DNA from: a virus
Strand: one strand, 5' to 3'
DNA length: 30,305 nucleotides
IMG/VR virus record: IMGVR_UViG_3300025093_000080
Span: 1-30,305 of that record
Shown: positions 1 to 5,919 of the stretch, one piece after another
How positions within the stretch are numbered: the first letter of the stretch is position 1
Layout of the letters: each line of letters starts with the position of its first letter
Program-made: the position numbers and the translations under genes
Notes under the pieces: generated by a model
Databases searched by the model: none
Told to the model about the DNA's origin: nothing
What the model saw: only the letters and a program-made list of their open reading frames with translations

Positions 1-149
1 TTCCAGTGTTCTACTCTTCCGCAACTGACACACTGTGTATAACCATAATCATCCGCAGCTTTCATGCGTACCAACTTTTGCAGAAGAACTGCTGCCTTAT
101 CGACTTCTTGCGCTATTGTTCTGCGCTTCTTAGTGCCTCGTTTCGCCAT
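1..149 (-). CDS. ninG: NinG-like recombination protein, N-terminal fragment (cut by window edge)
   Basis: Reading leftward from an ATG at 149 gives 49 codons that stay open to the window edge. The peptide starts MAKRGTKKRRTIAQEVDKAA and continues with a helix, a KAADDYGYTQC stretch and a CVSCG motif near residues 41-45. A basic N-terminus, then LVRxKAADDxGYxxCVxCG, is how phage NinG-type proteins begin. NinG family members are zinc-binding, HNH-like proteins placed next to NinB in lambdoid recombination regions, and NinB lies 1.4 kb upstream here. The start overlaps the 3' end of the preceding small gene by 20 nt, and a purine-rich GGATGAAG precedes it. The C-terminal catalytic part lies outside the window, so the call rests on the N-terminus and the context. 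Confidence 0.6.
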   Translation of the reverse strand, partial: MAKRGTKKRRTIAQEVDKAAVLLQKLVRMKAADDYGYTQCVSCGRVEHW

Positions 150-327
150 CATCTTCATCCGCTATCTTTACAAGTTCATCTCCAACACCTAGATGACATC
201 TTGTGCATAAACCATAGGCTGTATTATCGTTATCAACCCACATCTCTAAAACACCGCCACACTCACAATACTGTCTTGTTAGTATGTATTCTTCTTTATC
301 TATTGGAAACTTTATTACCTTGCTCAT
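130..327 (-). CDS. Small zinc-ribbon-like protein
   Basis: A 65-aa protein from the ATG at 327; an in-frame ATG at 339 would add four residues. It has a CEC pair around residues 20-22 and a CTRC pair about 22 residues later, an arrangement that suggests a small zinc ribbon (inference). The C-terminus is acidic. It overlaps the end of the metallophosphoesterase gene by about 32 nt and the NinG-like gene by 20 nt, so the three are probably translationally coupled. No specific family is recognised. By position between phosphoesterase and NinG it may act in nucleic-acid binding, but nothing in the sequence proves this. The start is uncertain because both ATGs have weak ribosome sites. Confidence 0.6.
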   Translation of the reverse strand: MSKVIKFPIDKEEYILTRQYCECGGVLEMWVDNDNTAYGLCTRCHLGVGDELVKIADEDDGETRH

Positions 328-1495
328 TGCGAAGTCCATCTATTGTTATTTTGACTCTACTATCTTCGCCATTCTTCTTGTGATAAACAATAGCTGTCAT
401 TGATCTTTCTGCACCGTATCCTGAATCGCTGTGCCATTGATCAGTTGCCGTCAGGCTTCCCCAATGACTAAACTGCATCGATCCCACTTCCTTACTCATG
501 TGGTGATGGATATGCCCTAAATGACAATATCTGTTCTTACAGCGCGACCACTCATCATCCAGGTTGGTTATCACAGCTTGGAGTATCTGCTCGTGCTTTA
601 TTCTATCCCCATGATGATAAACAAATAGATTATTCTCCCATTCCCAATGCAAGAACTTAGAGTAATTTTGTAAGACATTTACTCTTGGCTCTTTGTCATA
701 CAATAGTTCCAAGCAACTGGATAAGTGGCAAGCCATATCACTGTCGTGATTACCGCGAACATTGATCACCACAACTTCCTGATGCACTTCTAGCATTCTA
801 TCTATTAGTATTTGAAACAACCTACCAGCAAGTTTAAAAGTCTTACCAATGCGCGTATCAACGTCTACTGGTGTTCCTGCTGTCGTGGTGTTTGCACTGC
901 TATCTGCATGGAAAAAATCACCAACATTAACTAACACTCCTGTGTGTGCATTACCTACTCTGTTAAGTAATCTATCAGTAGCTTCTAGCAATGATTTAGT
1001 TGCTATTTTCACATCCCAATCAGCGTCATCTAATTTAGTTTCTGAGTCAGCAAGCATCCCGAAGTGATGGTCACCGATCAGAATCATGGAGCAGTAATCA
1101 GTATCTACTATCTTAGGCGGTGCTACAGGCTCTTTAAAGCCACTTAGATCATCACGCAATCCATCGACCATAGCATCAATCTTTTGCCTTAGATCGCGTT
1201 TTTCTGGTTCCTGGATAACCCATTGCAGGGCGATTGATCCATCTTCTTTGTATGCTGTTGAGATTCGCTTGGCATTGAATCCCTCTGCTGTTTGGTGGGT
1301 AAGGTCACGATGGGGAGCGACTCCCTGACTCGCAGCTTTTTCTTCTACCATCTTCAATACTCTATGAACGTATCGTCTGCTGGCATTAATATCTTTGGCT
1401 GCTTGCGTTATTGATGGGGCATCACTTACTGCTTGAATAATCTCTTTCTGTCTTTCAGTGCTACAAAACGGTATTAGTATTTCAGGGTTTAGCAT
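296..1495 (-). CDS. HTH-metallophosphoesterase fusion (calcineurin-like)
   Basis: A 399-aa protein with two parts. Residues about 15-52 form a helix-turn-helix-like segment (IIQAVSDAPSITQAAKDINAS, then RRYVHRVL) as in terminase-small or resolvase-type DNA binders. Residues about 135-380 carry the full calcineurin-like metal-site set: DHH at 142-144, GDFFH at 192-196, GNHD at 248-251, HHGD at 294-297 and GHIHHH at 327-332. These ligands bind two metal ions in phosphoesterases and nucleases such as Mre11/SbcD. Phage members are probably nucleases or phosphodiesterases of DNA metabolism; substrate unknown. An AGGAG site sits 8 nt before the ATG, which lies 2 nt after the ninB stop, so they share an operon. 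Confidence is high for the fold and low for the reaction. Confidence 0.85.
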   Translation of the reverse strand: MLNPEILIPFCSTERQKEIIQAVSDAPSITQAAKDINASRRYVHRVLKMVEEKAASQGVAPHRDLTHQTAEGFNAKRISTAYKEDGSIALQWVIQEPEKRDLRQKIDAMVDGLRDDLSGFKEPVAPPKIVDTDYCSMILIGDHHFGMLADSETKLDDADWDVKIATKSLLEATDRLLNRVGNAHTGVLVNVGDFFHADSSANTTTAGTPVDVDTRIGKTFKLAGRLFQILIDRMLEVHQEVVVINVRGNHDSDMACHLSSCLELLYDKEPRVNVLQNYSKFLHWEWENNLFVYHHGDRIKHEQILQAVITNLDDEWSRCKNRYCHLGHIHHHMSKEVGSMQFSHWGSLTATDQWHSDSGYGAERSMTAIVYHKKNGEDSRVKITIDGLRNEQGNKVSNR

Positions 1496-1497
1496 CT

Positions 1498-1956
1498 CTA
1501 ACTCTCCTGTTGGTTTTTTATTCCCGCGTACTCACTTTCTTTTGGTATAGATAATTTTATTCCCAAGTCCATTGCCCAATGGTAAACCTGATCCAAGTAA
1601 TGCGACATATCACCTTTACTAAGGCTACTCGTGCTTTTAACTTGCTCGGCTATTTCTTCCTTGCCTATTTTATATGTTGTAGTTCCTAGAAACCTTTTCT
1701 TTAACCAAAGTTTCCAGACCTCTTCAGGCTTGTCATATTCTACCACATTGCCACGCGCAATCATTTCTTGCGCTATCTCCCTGTACCATATATGGGATAA
1801 TGCATTTTGACTTAGACTTCTTGGGTTTTGGTAACGCTCTAGCTTTACAACCAGAGCATCACTGTAATCCCAATCATTAAACTGCTTGATCAAGTACGGT
1901 ATCTTTTTTTCTATATCGTACTTATCTCTTATCAGAGTATATGTCCCTTGACTCAT
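1498..1956 (-). CDS. ninB: NinB-like recombination protein
   Basis: A 152-aa protein. The NRSLxQN-type motif of lambda NinB is present as NPRSLSQNALSHIWYREIAQ near residues 44-63, followed by helical segments and an STSSLSKGDMSHYLDQV stretch matching the conserved C-terminal part of the family. Lambda NinB (Orf) binds single-stranded DNA and substitutes for RecFOR in loading RecA-type recombination. Length is close to the lambda protein (146 aa). An AGCGGAG-like site precedes the ATG, which lies one base past the stop of the PP-loop gene, so these are co-transcribed. It groups with the Erf, SSB-like and NinG-like proteins as the phage recombination set. Confidence 0.8.
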   Translation of the reverse strand: MSQGTYTLIRDKYDIEKKIPYLIKQFNDWDYSDALVVKLERYQNPRSLSQNALSHIWYREIAQEMIARGNVVEYDKPEEVWKLWLKKRFLGTTTYKIGKEEIAEQVKSTSSLSKGDMSHYLDQVYHWAMDLGIKLSIPKESEYAGIKNQQES

Positions 1957-1957
1957 C

Positions 1958-2740
1958 TTAATCTCCGCAGAAACAACTCATTGTTGTATCATCAAAGTCA
2001 AACAAGTTCGGTTGGTCTGTGGCGATAATCTTTAACTCTTTGTATGGCGGAGAGTCTTTTCTGAAGCGACCACCAATACGCTCTTCTTGCGCTGCCCACC
2101 AATCTGCAAGACTAGGATTGTGTTCAATAATAGACTTTCTAATCTTAGTTCCTTTCAGAAAGCATAAATCACAATTACTAAGTGTGTTGTGTTCTGCTTT
2201 AGGTAGTCTGAGGTCAAAGTTTTGCTTTTGCCAAAACTCAGATATATCAACCTCTGTGATTTTAGCGTCAGCTAAAGGTACATGATAACCATCCTTATTA
2301 CGCATTTTCACAACTCTGTTTGGTTCATCGCCCCTGATACCTACAGCAGTATCGAACTCACAATCCATAAAACGCTCTATGGTAAGCACCTTTAACTCAC
2401 TAGTGCAAAACCTAGCCATACTGTTTGGCACATATTTACGCTCAGTTATTAGGATTTCAAACGGCTCGCCATTCCTACTAGCAGTATCATAGTCAACTAT
2501 ATTGAACTTCTTTTTACCAGCATACTCTAGCCAAGTGATAGGCACTTGCCAATTAATGCTGCAATGCTCAACAAAATCTAGAGTTTGTGGCATTTCTTTT
2601 CCAGTATTACAGAATATAACTTTGATGTGATCAGGAAGTTCGAAGTCATAGGCTTCTAAAACTTTGTACAAGAGAAAAGCGGAACTTCTACCACCGCTAA
2701 ATGAAATTACAGTTGTATCTTTAAAGGTAAATGGATTCAT
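1958..2740 (-). CDS. PAPS-reductase-family PP-loop protein with clustered cysteines
   Basis: A 260-aa protein of the adenine-nucleotide alpha-hydrolase superfamily. The PP-loop SFSGGRSS is at residues 13-20, followed by an FCNTGKE strand-loop at 43-48 and RFCTSELK at 110-117, the family's substrate-side motif. Cysteines at 112, 190, 193, 256 and 258 could hold an iron-sulfur cluster (inference, by analogy with DndC/TtcA-type enzymes). True sulfate-assimilation reductases have a different catalytic C-terminus, which is not seen here. Phage relatives are common but their substrate is mostly unknown; nucleic-acid sulfuration or another adenylation-dependent modification is possible. The start overlaps the preceding gene by 4 nt (ATGA). 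Confidence 0.85.
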   Translation of the reverse strand: MNPFTFKDTTVISFSGGRSSAFLLYKVLEAYDFELPDHIKVIFCNTGKEMPQTLDFVEHCSINWQVPITWLEYAGKKKFNIVDYDTASRNGEPFEILITERKYVPNSMARFCTSELKVLTIERFMDCEFDTAVGIRGDEPNRVVKMRNKDGYHVPLADAKITEVDISEFWQKQNFDLRLPKAEHNTLSNCDLCFLKGTKIRKSIIEHNPSLADWWAAQEERIGGRFRKDSPPYKELKIIATDQPNLFDFDDTTMSCFCGD

Positions 2741-3051
2741 AGTGCCATCCTCAGATACTTGTTCATCATCTTCTCAGCATCTGTTTCACATCTATCTTCG
2801 AAAACCTGTTTGACAGCTTGCTCAACTGGTCTGCCGTCTAATCGTATGAATGGACTGTCACACTTAGTTTTTAACACTTCATCAGTAATAACTCTCTCAC
2901 CATCCTGATATGAAACCGACATCCTACTTCTAATACTGGTCATCAGCATACCGTTGATATTTTGTATATCTTGGTATGTGTAGTAACAACCTTTTTTCAT
3001 ATACTTGCTTTCAGTTCCAACATATTTAAACCTAGCAGCTTTTCTACCCAT
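2737..3051 (-). CDS. Small protein, paralogue of its upstream neighbour
   Basis: A 104-aa basic protein. The start chosen is the ATG at 3051, because an AGAGGAG site lies 6 nt before it and it overlaps the previous stop as TGATG; a start at 3072 would lack this. The N-terminal half (K-x-KGCYYTYQDIQNINGM, then SIRSRMS) matches the upstream neighbour's GKFYTYHQLREVIGA, then CIKGRLS, so the two are tandem paralogues. The YTYxxIxxxxG...IxxRxS pattern looks like a small helix-turn-helix, suggesting DNA binding (inference). The C-terminal part, with RLDGRPVEQAVKQVF, is unique to this copy. No named family is recognised. Confidence 0.65.
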   Translation of the reverse strand: MGRKAARFKYVGTESKYMKKGCYYTYQDIQNINGMLMTSIRSRMSVSYQDGERVITDEVLKTKCDSPFIRLDGRPVEQAVKQVFEDRCETDAEKMMNKYLRMAL

Positions 3052-3320
3052 CACAATCTCCTCTTTAACCATTTTTGCGATAAAAGCATAGACTCCGTTT
3101 CTAAGTTTGAAGTAATCCTTTCTTCTTGCTTTTTGTTTCCACTTTTTGAATAAGGCTCATACAAGTCATCTATAGTGCATTCTTTTTTTCCAGACAGTCT
3201 GCCCTTAATGCAATAGTAGCTTGCACCGATAACTTCTCTTAACTGATGGTAAGTATAAAACTTACCGTCAACTAACTCAGGATGTTTGCCCCTGAACTTT
3301 AGGTATTTTGTTTGAGCCAT
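3051..3320 (-). CDS. Small HTH-like protein, tandem paralogue
   Basis: An 89-aa basic protein. Its core, GKFYTYHQLREVIGASYYCI followed by KGRLSGKKECTIDDLY, resembles short phage DNA-binding proteins in which a helix-turn-helix follows a conserved FYTY strand. The same pattern recurs in the next gene. The start at 3320 overlaps the preceding gene by 44 nt; a GGGAAG element lies about 8 nt upstream. Expression as part of the leftward early operon is likely. Function is unknown; a regulator or DNA-binding accessory protein is the best guess. Confidence 0.6.
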   Translation of the reverse strand: MAQTKYLKFRGKHPELVDGKFYTYHQLREVIGASYYCIKGRLSGKKECTIDDLYEPYSKSGNKKQEERITSNLETESMLLSQKWLKRRL

Positions 3321-3687
3321 GTTCTAGCTTCCCATCAAAATAGTAGCCGTTTTTATTTAAGTAAAACTCTTTTGCTCTCTCTTTTGATTCAACATTCTGC
3401 ACCCATGAAACATCAGCTAACTTATGCTCAATAGGTATATCCCTAGAACTTTGCTTTCTTTGCTTTGCCATTGGAGAGCCACCAGATTCAGCAGCCCTCT
3501 TTAACCAAGAGTCAATAAACTTCTTCATTCCACGCTTGGTTTTTCTTCTGGATGGATTTGCGTCTAACCATGATTCCATAGACAACAACTCAATCCTTAC
3601 ATCGACACCTCGTTCTGAGTACGCTCGCTCCCAAGCAATCATGTCAGCTTGCTCAGGCTCGAATGCGCTTCCATCTTTACAGATCAT
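3277..3687 (-). CDS. Phage replication/accessory protein with ANPSRRKTKRG motif
   Basis: A 136-aa basic protein. The start at 3687 is preferred over 3696 because GGTGAAG sits just before it. Residues about 10-65 contain FEPEQADMIAWERAY and then WLDANPSRRKTKRGMKKFID followed by SWLKRA. This Trp-Leu-x-Ala-Asn-Pro-x-Arg-Arg-Lys-Thr block is a recurrent element at the C-terminal end of phage replication-initiator or helicase-loader-like proteins (general family knowledge; exact family not assigned). The remainder is basic and low in recognisable features. It could be a DNA-binding replication accessory. It overlaps its upstream neighbour by 11 nt and its downstream neighbour by 44 nt. Confidence 0.65.
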   Translation of the reverse strand: MICKDGSAFEPEQADMIAWERAYSERGVDVRIELLSMESWLDANPSRRKTKRGMKKFIDSWLKRAAESGGSPMAKQRKQSSRDIPIEHKLADVSWVQNVESKERAKEFYLNKNGYYFDGKLEHGSNKIPKVQGQTS

Positions 3688-3991
3688 TATCTTCACCGTA
3701 ATAGTATTCAGCTACAGAGCATTTTTCATCATAACGATTTGTAACCTTGATCATACGTTTAGCTATGGGATGCCCTTGCTCTTTTAACTCAAATATACGA
3801 CTAGCTACCTGTGTAATACCTAATTCATTAAAAGCATTCAAACAGGTCAGCTTCTTACCCTCTTGCAAATACGATAAAACTCTTTCTTGTTGCGTCATAG
3901 GTTTCTCCTTTGATTTATTAAATATAGCGTCATAGTTTGCATCAAACTTTGCTTGATTGGTTGGTCTTTGTTTACTACCTTTGCCACTCAC
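3677..3991 (-). CDS. Phage helix-turn-helix protein
   Basis: A 104-aa protein. The start taken is GTG at 3991, with GAGG six bases upstream, immediately after the stop of the ABC-GNAT gene; an upstream TTG at 4024 has no ribosome site. The N-terminus (GKGSKQRP, then FDANYDAIF) matches a short segment found at the front of many small phage proteins. Residues about 33-90 (MTQQERVLSYLQEGKKLTCL, then NAFNELGITQVASRIFELKEQGH) fit the phage winged HTH type in Pfam HTH_39 (from memory). It probably binds DNA. Tight coupling to the fusion gene upstream suggests co-expression, but a shared function is unproven. Confidence 0.75.
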   Translation of the reverse strand: MSGKGSKQRPTNQAKFDANYDAIFNKSKEKPMTQQERVLSYLQEGKKLTCLNAFNELGITQVASRIFELKEQGHPIAKRMIKVTNRYDEKCSVAEYYYGEDNDL

Positions 3992-3992
3992 A

Positions 3993-5060
3993 TTAAACCT
4001 CACATTTGTTATTTTGTTTGCCAATATATTCGTGACTATATGAAAATACTTCTCTTATTTTCCACCTGTTATTACCTGTTGCATCTTTTCTTGCAATCAT
4101 GTTTTTTGATGTTGCTCTCCATAATGGAGATTTATTTCTGTAATTACCCATTTTAGGATGAGTTGTTTTACTAAAATAACGCTGGTTATTTTTTATATGC
4201 ATCTCACCAACAGCATCACTTATTCTTACTCCGATACCTAATCCTTGATAATCAGGTAACACAACTGTTCTATGCCCTCTGTACGCATTTTTTATAGTTC
4301 CACTAGGCATACTCAATGTTGATGTAAATCCAACAATATCTGATCCCCACAAACATATCCAGTGTTTTGCACTTTTATTAAGGTTTCCTGTGAGATAGTG
4401 ATGGTCGCGGAATACTGTCCACGCTGATTCCCCACAAGGTAAGACTTGTATTTTGATTTCGGGTCTACAAAGTGACCCCCTTGCAAGATAAGTTTGCGAT
4501 AATGTGTCATAAACCCAATCAGGCTGTAGCCATTCAATAATATCTTTATGGCAAGATGCAAAAACAATAGATTTTAAATCATTTTCTTTTATGTATTTAC
4601 TGATTGCAGTTGAGCATGACTTAGCTACTGATCTATCCACTACACTTGTGAACTCGTCAACAACACAATTATCTGAAAGCTGCCTCGCAAGGTCGGCTCT
4701 ATATTTCTCCCCAGTTGATAAAACATTGTATGGTCTAAACCAAGTAGGTATAGAGTTAAGACCAACAGCAAATAATTTATTTTGAGCATCTTCTGCTGAT
4801 GCAAAATGTGAAACTATTGACTTGCTTTCTTTCCAATCTGGTTTTATTTCTGTGCCAAACCTTTTTAATAAAGTGCTTTTACCACTACCTGAATGACCAA
4901 CAATCAATCCTATATTAAAGCTGTCTTTAGGCATTTCCATTCTTGGAATTTTAAATTTTGTTTTACCATCAAAGTTATAATCAAAGTTACGACTAACTTC
5001 GTCAGTAATTTCATCTTGCATAATGTTTTCAGTTAATAACTCATCTTTAAAGAAATACAT
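3993..5060 (-). CDS. ABC-type ATPase fused to a GNAT/Mom-like domain
   Basis: A 355-aa protein from the ATG at 5060, preceded by AAAGGGG six bases away; a TTG at 5081 is less likely. Residues about 1-200 are a complete ABC ATPase without membrane segments: Walker A GHSGSGKST at 55-63, signature LSTGEKYRADLARQL from 114, Walker B CVVDEFTS at 132-139, D-loop VVDR and switch His171. Residues about 205-355 are a GNAT-type domain with the acyl-CoA-binding motif TVVLPDYQGLGIG at 265-277 and HHYLTG at 220-225. The order matches COG2401 (ABC-type ATPase fused to an acetyltransferase). The C-terminal half also resembles phage Mom-like proteins; Mu Mom modifies adenine in DNA and has a GNAT-like fold. 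DNA-base modification is plausible but not shown. Confidence 0.85.
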   Translation of the reverse strand: MYFFKDELLTENIMQDEITDEVSRNFDYNFDGKTKFKIPRMEMPKDSFNIGLIVGHSGSGKSTLLKRFGTEIKPDWKESKSIVSHFASAEDAQNKLFAVGLNSIPTWFRPYNVLSTGEKYRADLARQLSDNCVVDEFTSVVDRSVAKSCSTAISKYIKENDLKSIVFASCHKDIIEWLQPDWVYDTLSQTYLARGSLCRPEIKIQVLPCGESAWTVFRDHHYLTGNLNKSAKHWICLWGSDIVGFTSTLSMPSGTIKNAYRGHRTVVLPDYQGLGIGVRISDAVGEMHIKNNQRYFSKTTHPKMGNYRNKSPLWRATSKNMIARKDATGNNRWKIREVFSYSHEYIGKQNNKCEV

Positions 5061-5102
5061 TTTTTCCCCTTTATGGCTCAACTAAAGTTTCGCCCGATTG
5101 AT

Positions 5103-5144
5103 TTATTTATAAATATATACACATATTTGATTATATACAACCAT
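5103..5144 (-). other. 13-codon minigene with strong ribosome site
   Basis: ATG at 5144 opens 13 codons (MVVYNQICVYIYK) ending at TAA 5103-5105. AAAGGGG lies six bases upstream, nearly identical in sequence and spacing to the ribosome site of the ABC-GNAT gene (TAAAGGGG then ATG). It overlaps the candidate -10 elements of the leftward promoter, so it is translated only if transcription begins farther upstream. It could be a leader peptide or a chance product of a duplicated ribosome site. Confidence 0.3.
5112..5140 (-). promoter_or_regulatory. Candidate leftward promoter(s) for the ABC-GNAT operon
   Basis: On the minus strand a perfect TATAAT (5135-5130), preceded by TG two bases away, has a weak TTAAAG at the -35 position 18 bases upstream. 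An alternative is TTGTAT (5140-5135), 17 bases, then TATATT (5117-5112). Either would start RNA 40-65 nt before the ABC-GNAT start codon. The stretch is very AT-rich, so chance matches are possible. Confidence 0.4.
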
Positions 5145-5170
5145 TATTTACCCCTTTAACTTGTAAAAAG

Positions 5171-5245
5171 CTAAATTTTTCGTTCAAAGGGCTTATGCGA
5201 CTTTGCGGTTACATCGTAATCGTATCGAATATCTAATCTATCCAT
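5171..5245 (-). CDS. Possible 24-aa peptide or gene remnant
   Basis: ATG at 5245 reads MDRLDIRYDYDVTAKSHKPF, then ERKI and TAG. The same frame is open upstream to 5296 and would read SEVDPLGIAPEPDRFLV before the Met. The composition, rich in Asp, Arg and Lys, looks protein-like rather than random, yet the frame is closed by TAG just before 5296 and the ATG has no good ribosome site. It may be a genuine very small gene, the tail of a decayed gene, or chance. Confidence 0.25.
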   Translation of the reverse strand: MDRLDIRYDYDVTAKSHKPFERKI

Positions 5246-5268
5246 CACCAGAAACCGATCTGGTTCAG

Positions 5269-5334
5269 GGGCTATGCCAAGAGGGTCAACTTCGCTCTAG
5301 GGTTTTATTTAAGAGATTCCCTAGCCTCTAGCCC
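5269..5334. repeat. Nested inverted repeat (structured RNA or DNA element)
   Basis: Three consecutive arms on the right, CCCTAG (5319-5324), CCTCT (5325-5329) and AGCCC (5330-5334), pair in order with CTAGGG (5297-5302), AGAGG (5280-5284) and GGGCT (5269-5273). This is a 16-bp interrupted stem whose right arm is continuous and whose left arm has two bulges. It is noncoding and could form in RNA from either strand. A small ACCAG/CTGGT hairpin lies alongside at 5247-5264. Confidence 0.5.
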
Positions 5335-5382
5335 GATTACTTATGTACAAGAAAAGATGATAAAAGACGTTACTGGACAGTA

Positions 5383-5397
5383 AAGTATGATATACTT
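5383..5397. promoter_or_regulatory. 15-bp palindrome, candidate operator
   Basis: AAGTAT-GAT-ATACTT is a perfect inverted repeat with a 3-base centre. It covers a plus-strand extended -10 element (TGATATACT, 5388-5396). A further AAGTAT half-site occurs at 5423-5428. Placement beside an XRE-type regulator gene makes a repressor or Cro-type binding site likely, but the binding protein is inferred. Confidence 0.45.
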
Positions 5398-5402
5398 ACC
5401 TT

Positions 5403-5480
5403 TCTTGTTTTGTAGTAAATTCAAGTATAGTCTTTCCTGAGACTAAAAGTAAAGCCCCTTAATTGGGGCTTTATTTTTTT
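5403..5480 (+). ncRNA. Candidate plus-strand small RNA 2
   Basis: An extended -10 element TGATATACT (5388-5396) would start RNA near 5403. No good -35 is visible. The predicted 75-80 nt RNA has a hairpin TAGTCT-TTCCTG-AGACTA (5428-5445) and ends in an intrinsic terminator (5451-5480). No plus-strand coding frame explains the unit. The hairpin loop exposes a TTCCT stretch complementary to Shine-Dalgarno-type sequence. Existence of the transcript is inferred. Confidence 0.4.
5451..5480 (+). terminator. Intrinsic terminator, stronger on the plus strand
   Basis: AAAGCCCC, loop TTAATT, GGGGCTTT (8-bp stem, 5451-5472) followed by TTATTTTTTT on the plus strand. On the minus strand the stem is followed by ACTTTTAG, so it may also end the leftward regulator and membrane-protein transcript, whose last stop codon (5471-5473) lies inside the stem. 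Confidence 0.75.
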
Positions 5481-5701
5481 ATCCTTTCTTGGAAGTATCT
5501 TCTGATAATAAAAACTCTTGTATATGCTGCTACGGTCATAAAAGCAGTTATAGTAGTTCCTATTACAACAGATGATGTCATCCCTGCAATATCAATACAT
5601 ACAAACAAACCTATGATGTTTAATGGGTAGTTGATAATTAATCCAGTAAACACTGTAGTGAATGTTTCTTTATGTATTGACCTGTTATCTGCTTTACTCA
5701 T
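5471..5701 (-). CDS. Small phage membrane protein (DUF7220-like)
   Basis: A 76-aa protein starting at the ATG at 5701, which overlaps the end of the regulator gene by 8 nt; longer starts run out of frame through that gene. Two hydrophobic segments (about residues 13-33 and 38-58) are followed by the basic end RVFIIRRYFQERIKK. The pattern of a short polar N-terminus, two membrane helices and a terminal RxxxxRRxF is shared with a family of tiny phage inner-membrane proteins of unknown function (DUF7220, from memory). It is translationally coupled to the XRE regulator. Confidence 0.65.
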   Translation of the reverse strand: MSKADNRSIHKETFTTVFTGLIINYPLNIIGLFVCIDIAGMTSSVVIGTTITAFMTVAAYTRVFIIRRYFQERIKK

Positions 5702-5900
5702 ATTTCTGATAAAGTAAAAAATCATAGATAGACAAATCCATCGCAGCACATATCTTTTCTAATGTGTGCAACTTCATATTTTTTTGCTGTCTCCATCGCA
5801 CAACTTGTTGCGGTGTACTGTCAGCACGTTTAGCTAAGTCAACGCTAGATACACCTAAATCTATCTGAGCGAGCCTTAGACACTTTCCTGCATCAGTCAT
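5694..5900 (-). CDS. XRE-family HTH regulator (Cro/repressor-like)
   Basis: A 68-aa protein that is essentially a single helix-turn-helix domain: SSVDLAKRADSTPQQVVRWR (residues 18-37) forms the HTH, followed by LHTLEKICAAMDLSIYDFL, typical of the XRE/HTH_3 fold. There is no C-terminal cleavage or dimerisation domain, so it resembles Cro or a short repressor rather than a LexA-like CI. It lies downstream of Erf and the SSB-like gene, and palindromes occur at 5383-5397, 6912-6930 and 6942-6953 that it could bind (inference). The ribosome site is weak (GGATT about 10 bases upstream). Confidence 0.8.
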   Translation of the reverse strand: MTDAGKCLRLAQIDLGVSSVDLAKRADSTPQQVVRWRQQKNMKLHTLEKICAAMDLSIYDFLLYQKYE

Positions 5901-5919
5901 AATGTCAATCCGTCAAATG

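Larger units (their letters stand above)
5082..5470. other. Noncoding control region between the two early operons
   Basis: About 390 bases without a recognised gene. Its left end (5100-5160) is very AT-rich and holds candidate leftward promoters and a 13-codon minigene. The middle has a 24-codon frame (5171-5245) and a nested stem (5269-5334). The right part has a 15-bp palindrome over a plus-strand extended -10 element and a terminator hairpin. An origin or attachment site cannot be excluded, but no iterons or integrase were seen. Confidence 0.6.

Noticed and set aside
6-383. 125-codon plus-strand open frame at the left edge
   Set aside because: It is antisense to the zinc-ribbon and NinG-like genes, rich in Leu/His/Ser/Cys with no domain, and has no ribosome site.
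5250-5340. tRNA-like cloverleaf in the noncoding region
   Set aside because: The nested stems do not give an acceptor arm, T-loop or anticodon arm of proper size, and no GTTCRA-type T-loop was found.
5694-5900. CI-type lysogeny repressor
   Set aside because: The protein is only an HTH domain with no cleavage or oligomerisation domain, and no integrase or partner was found, so lysogeny is not supported by this window.
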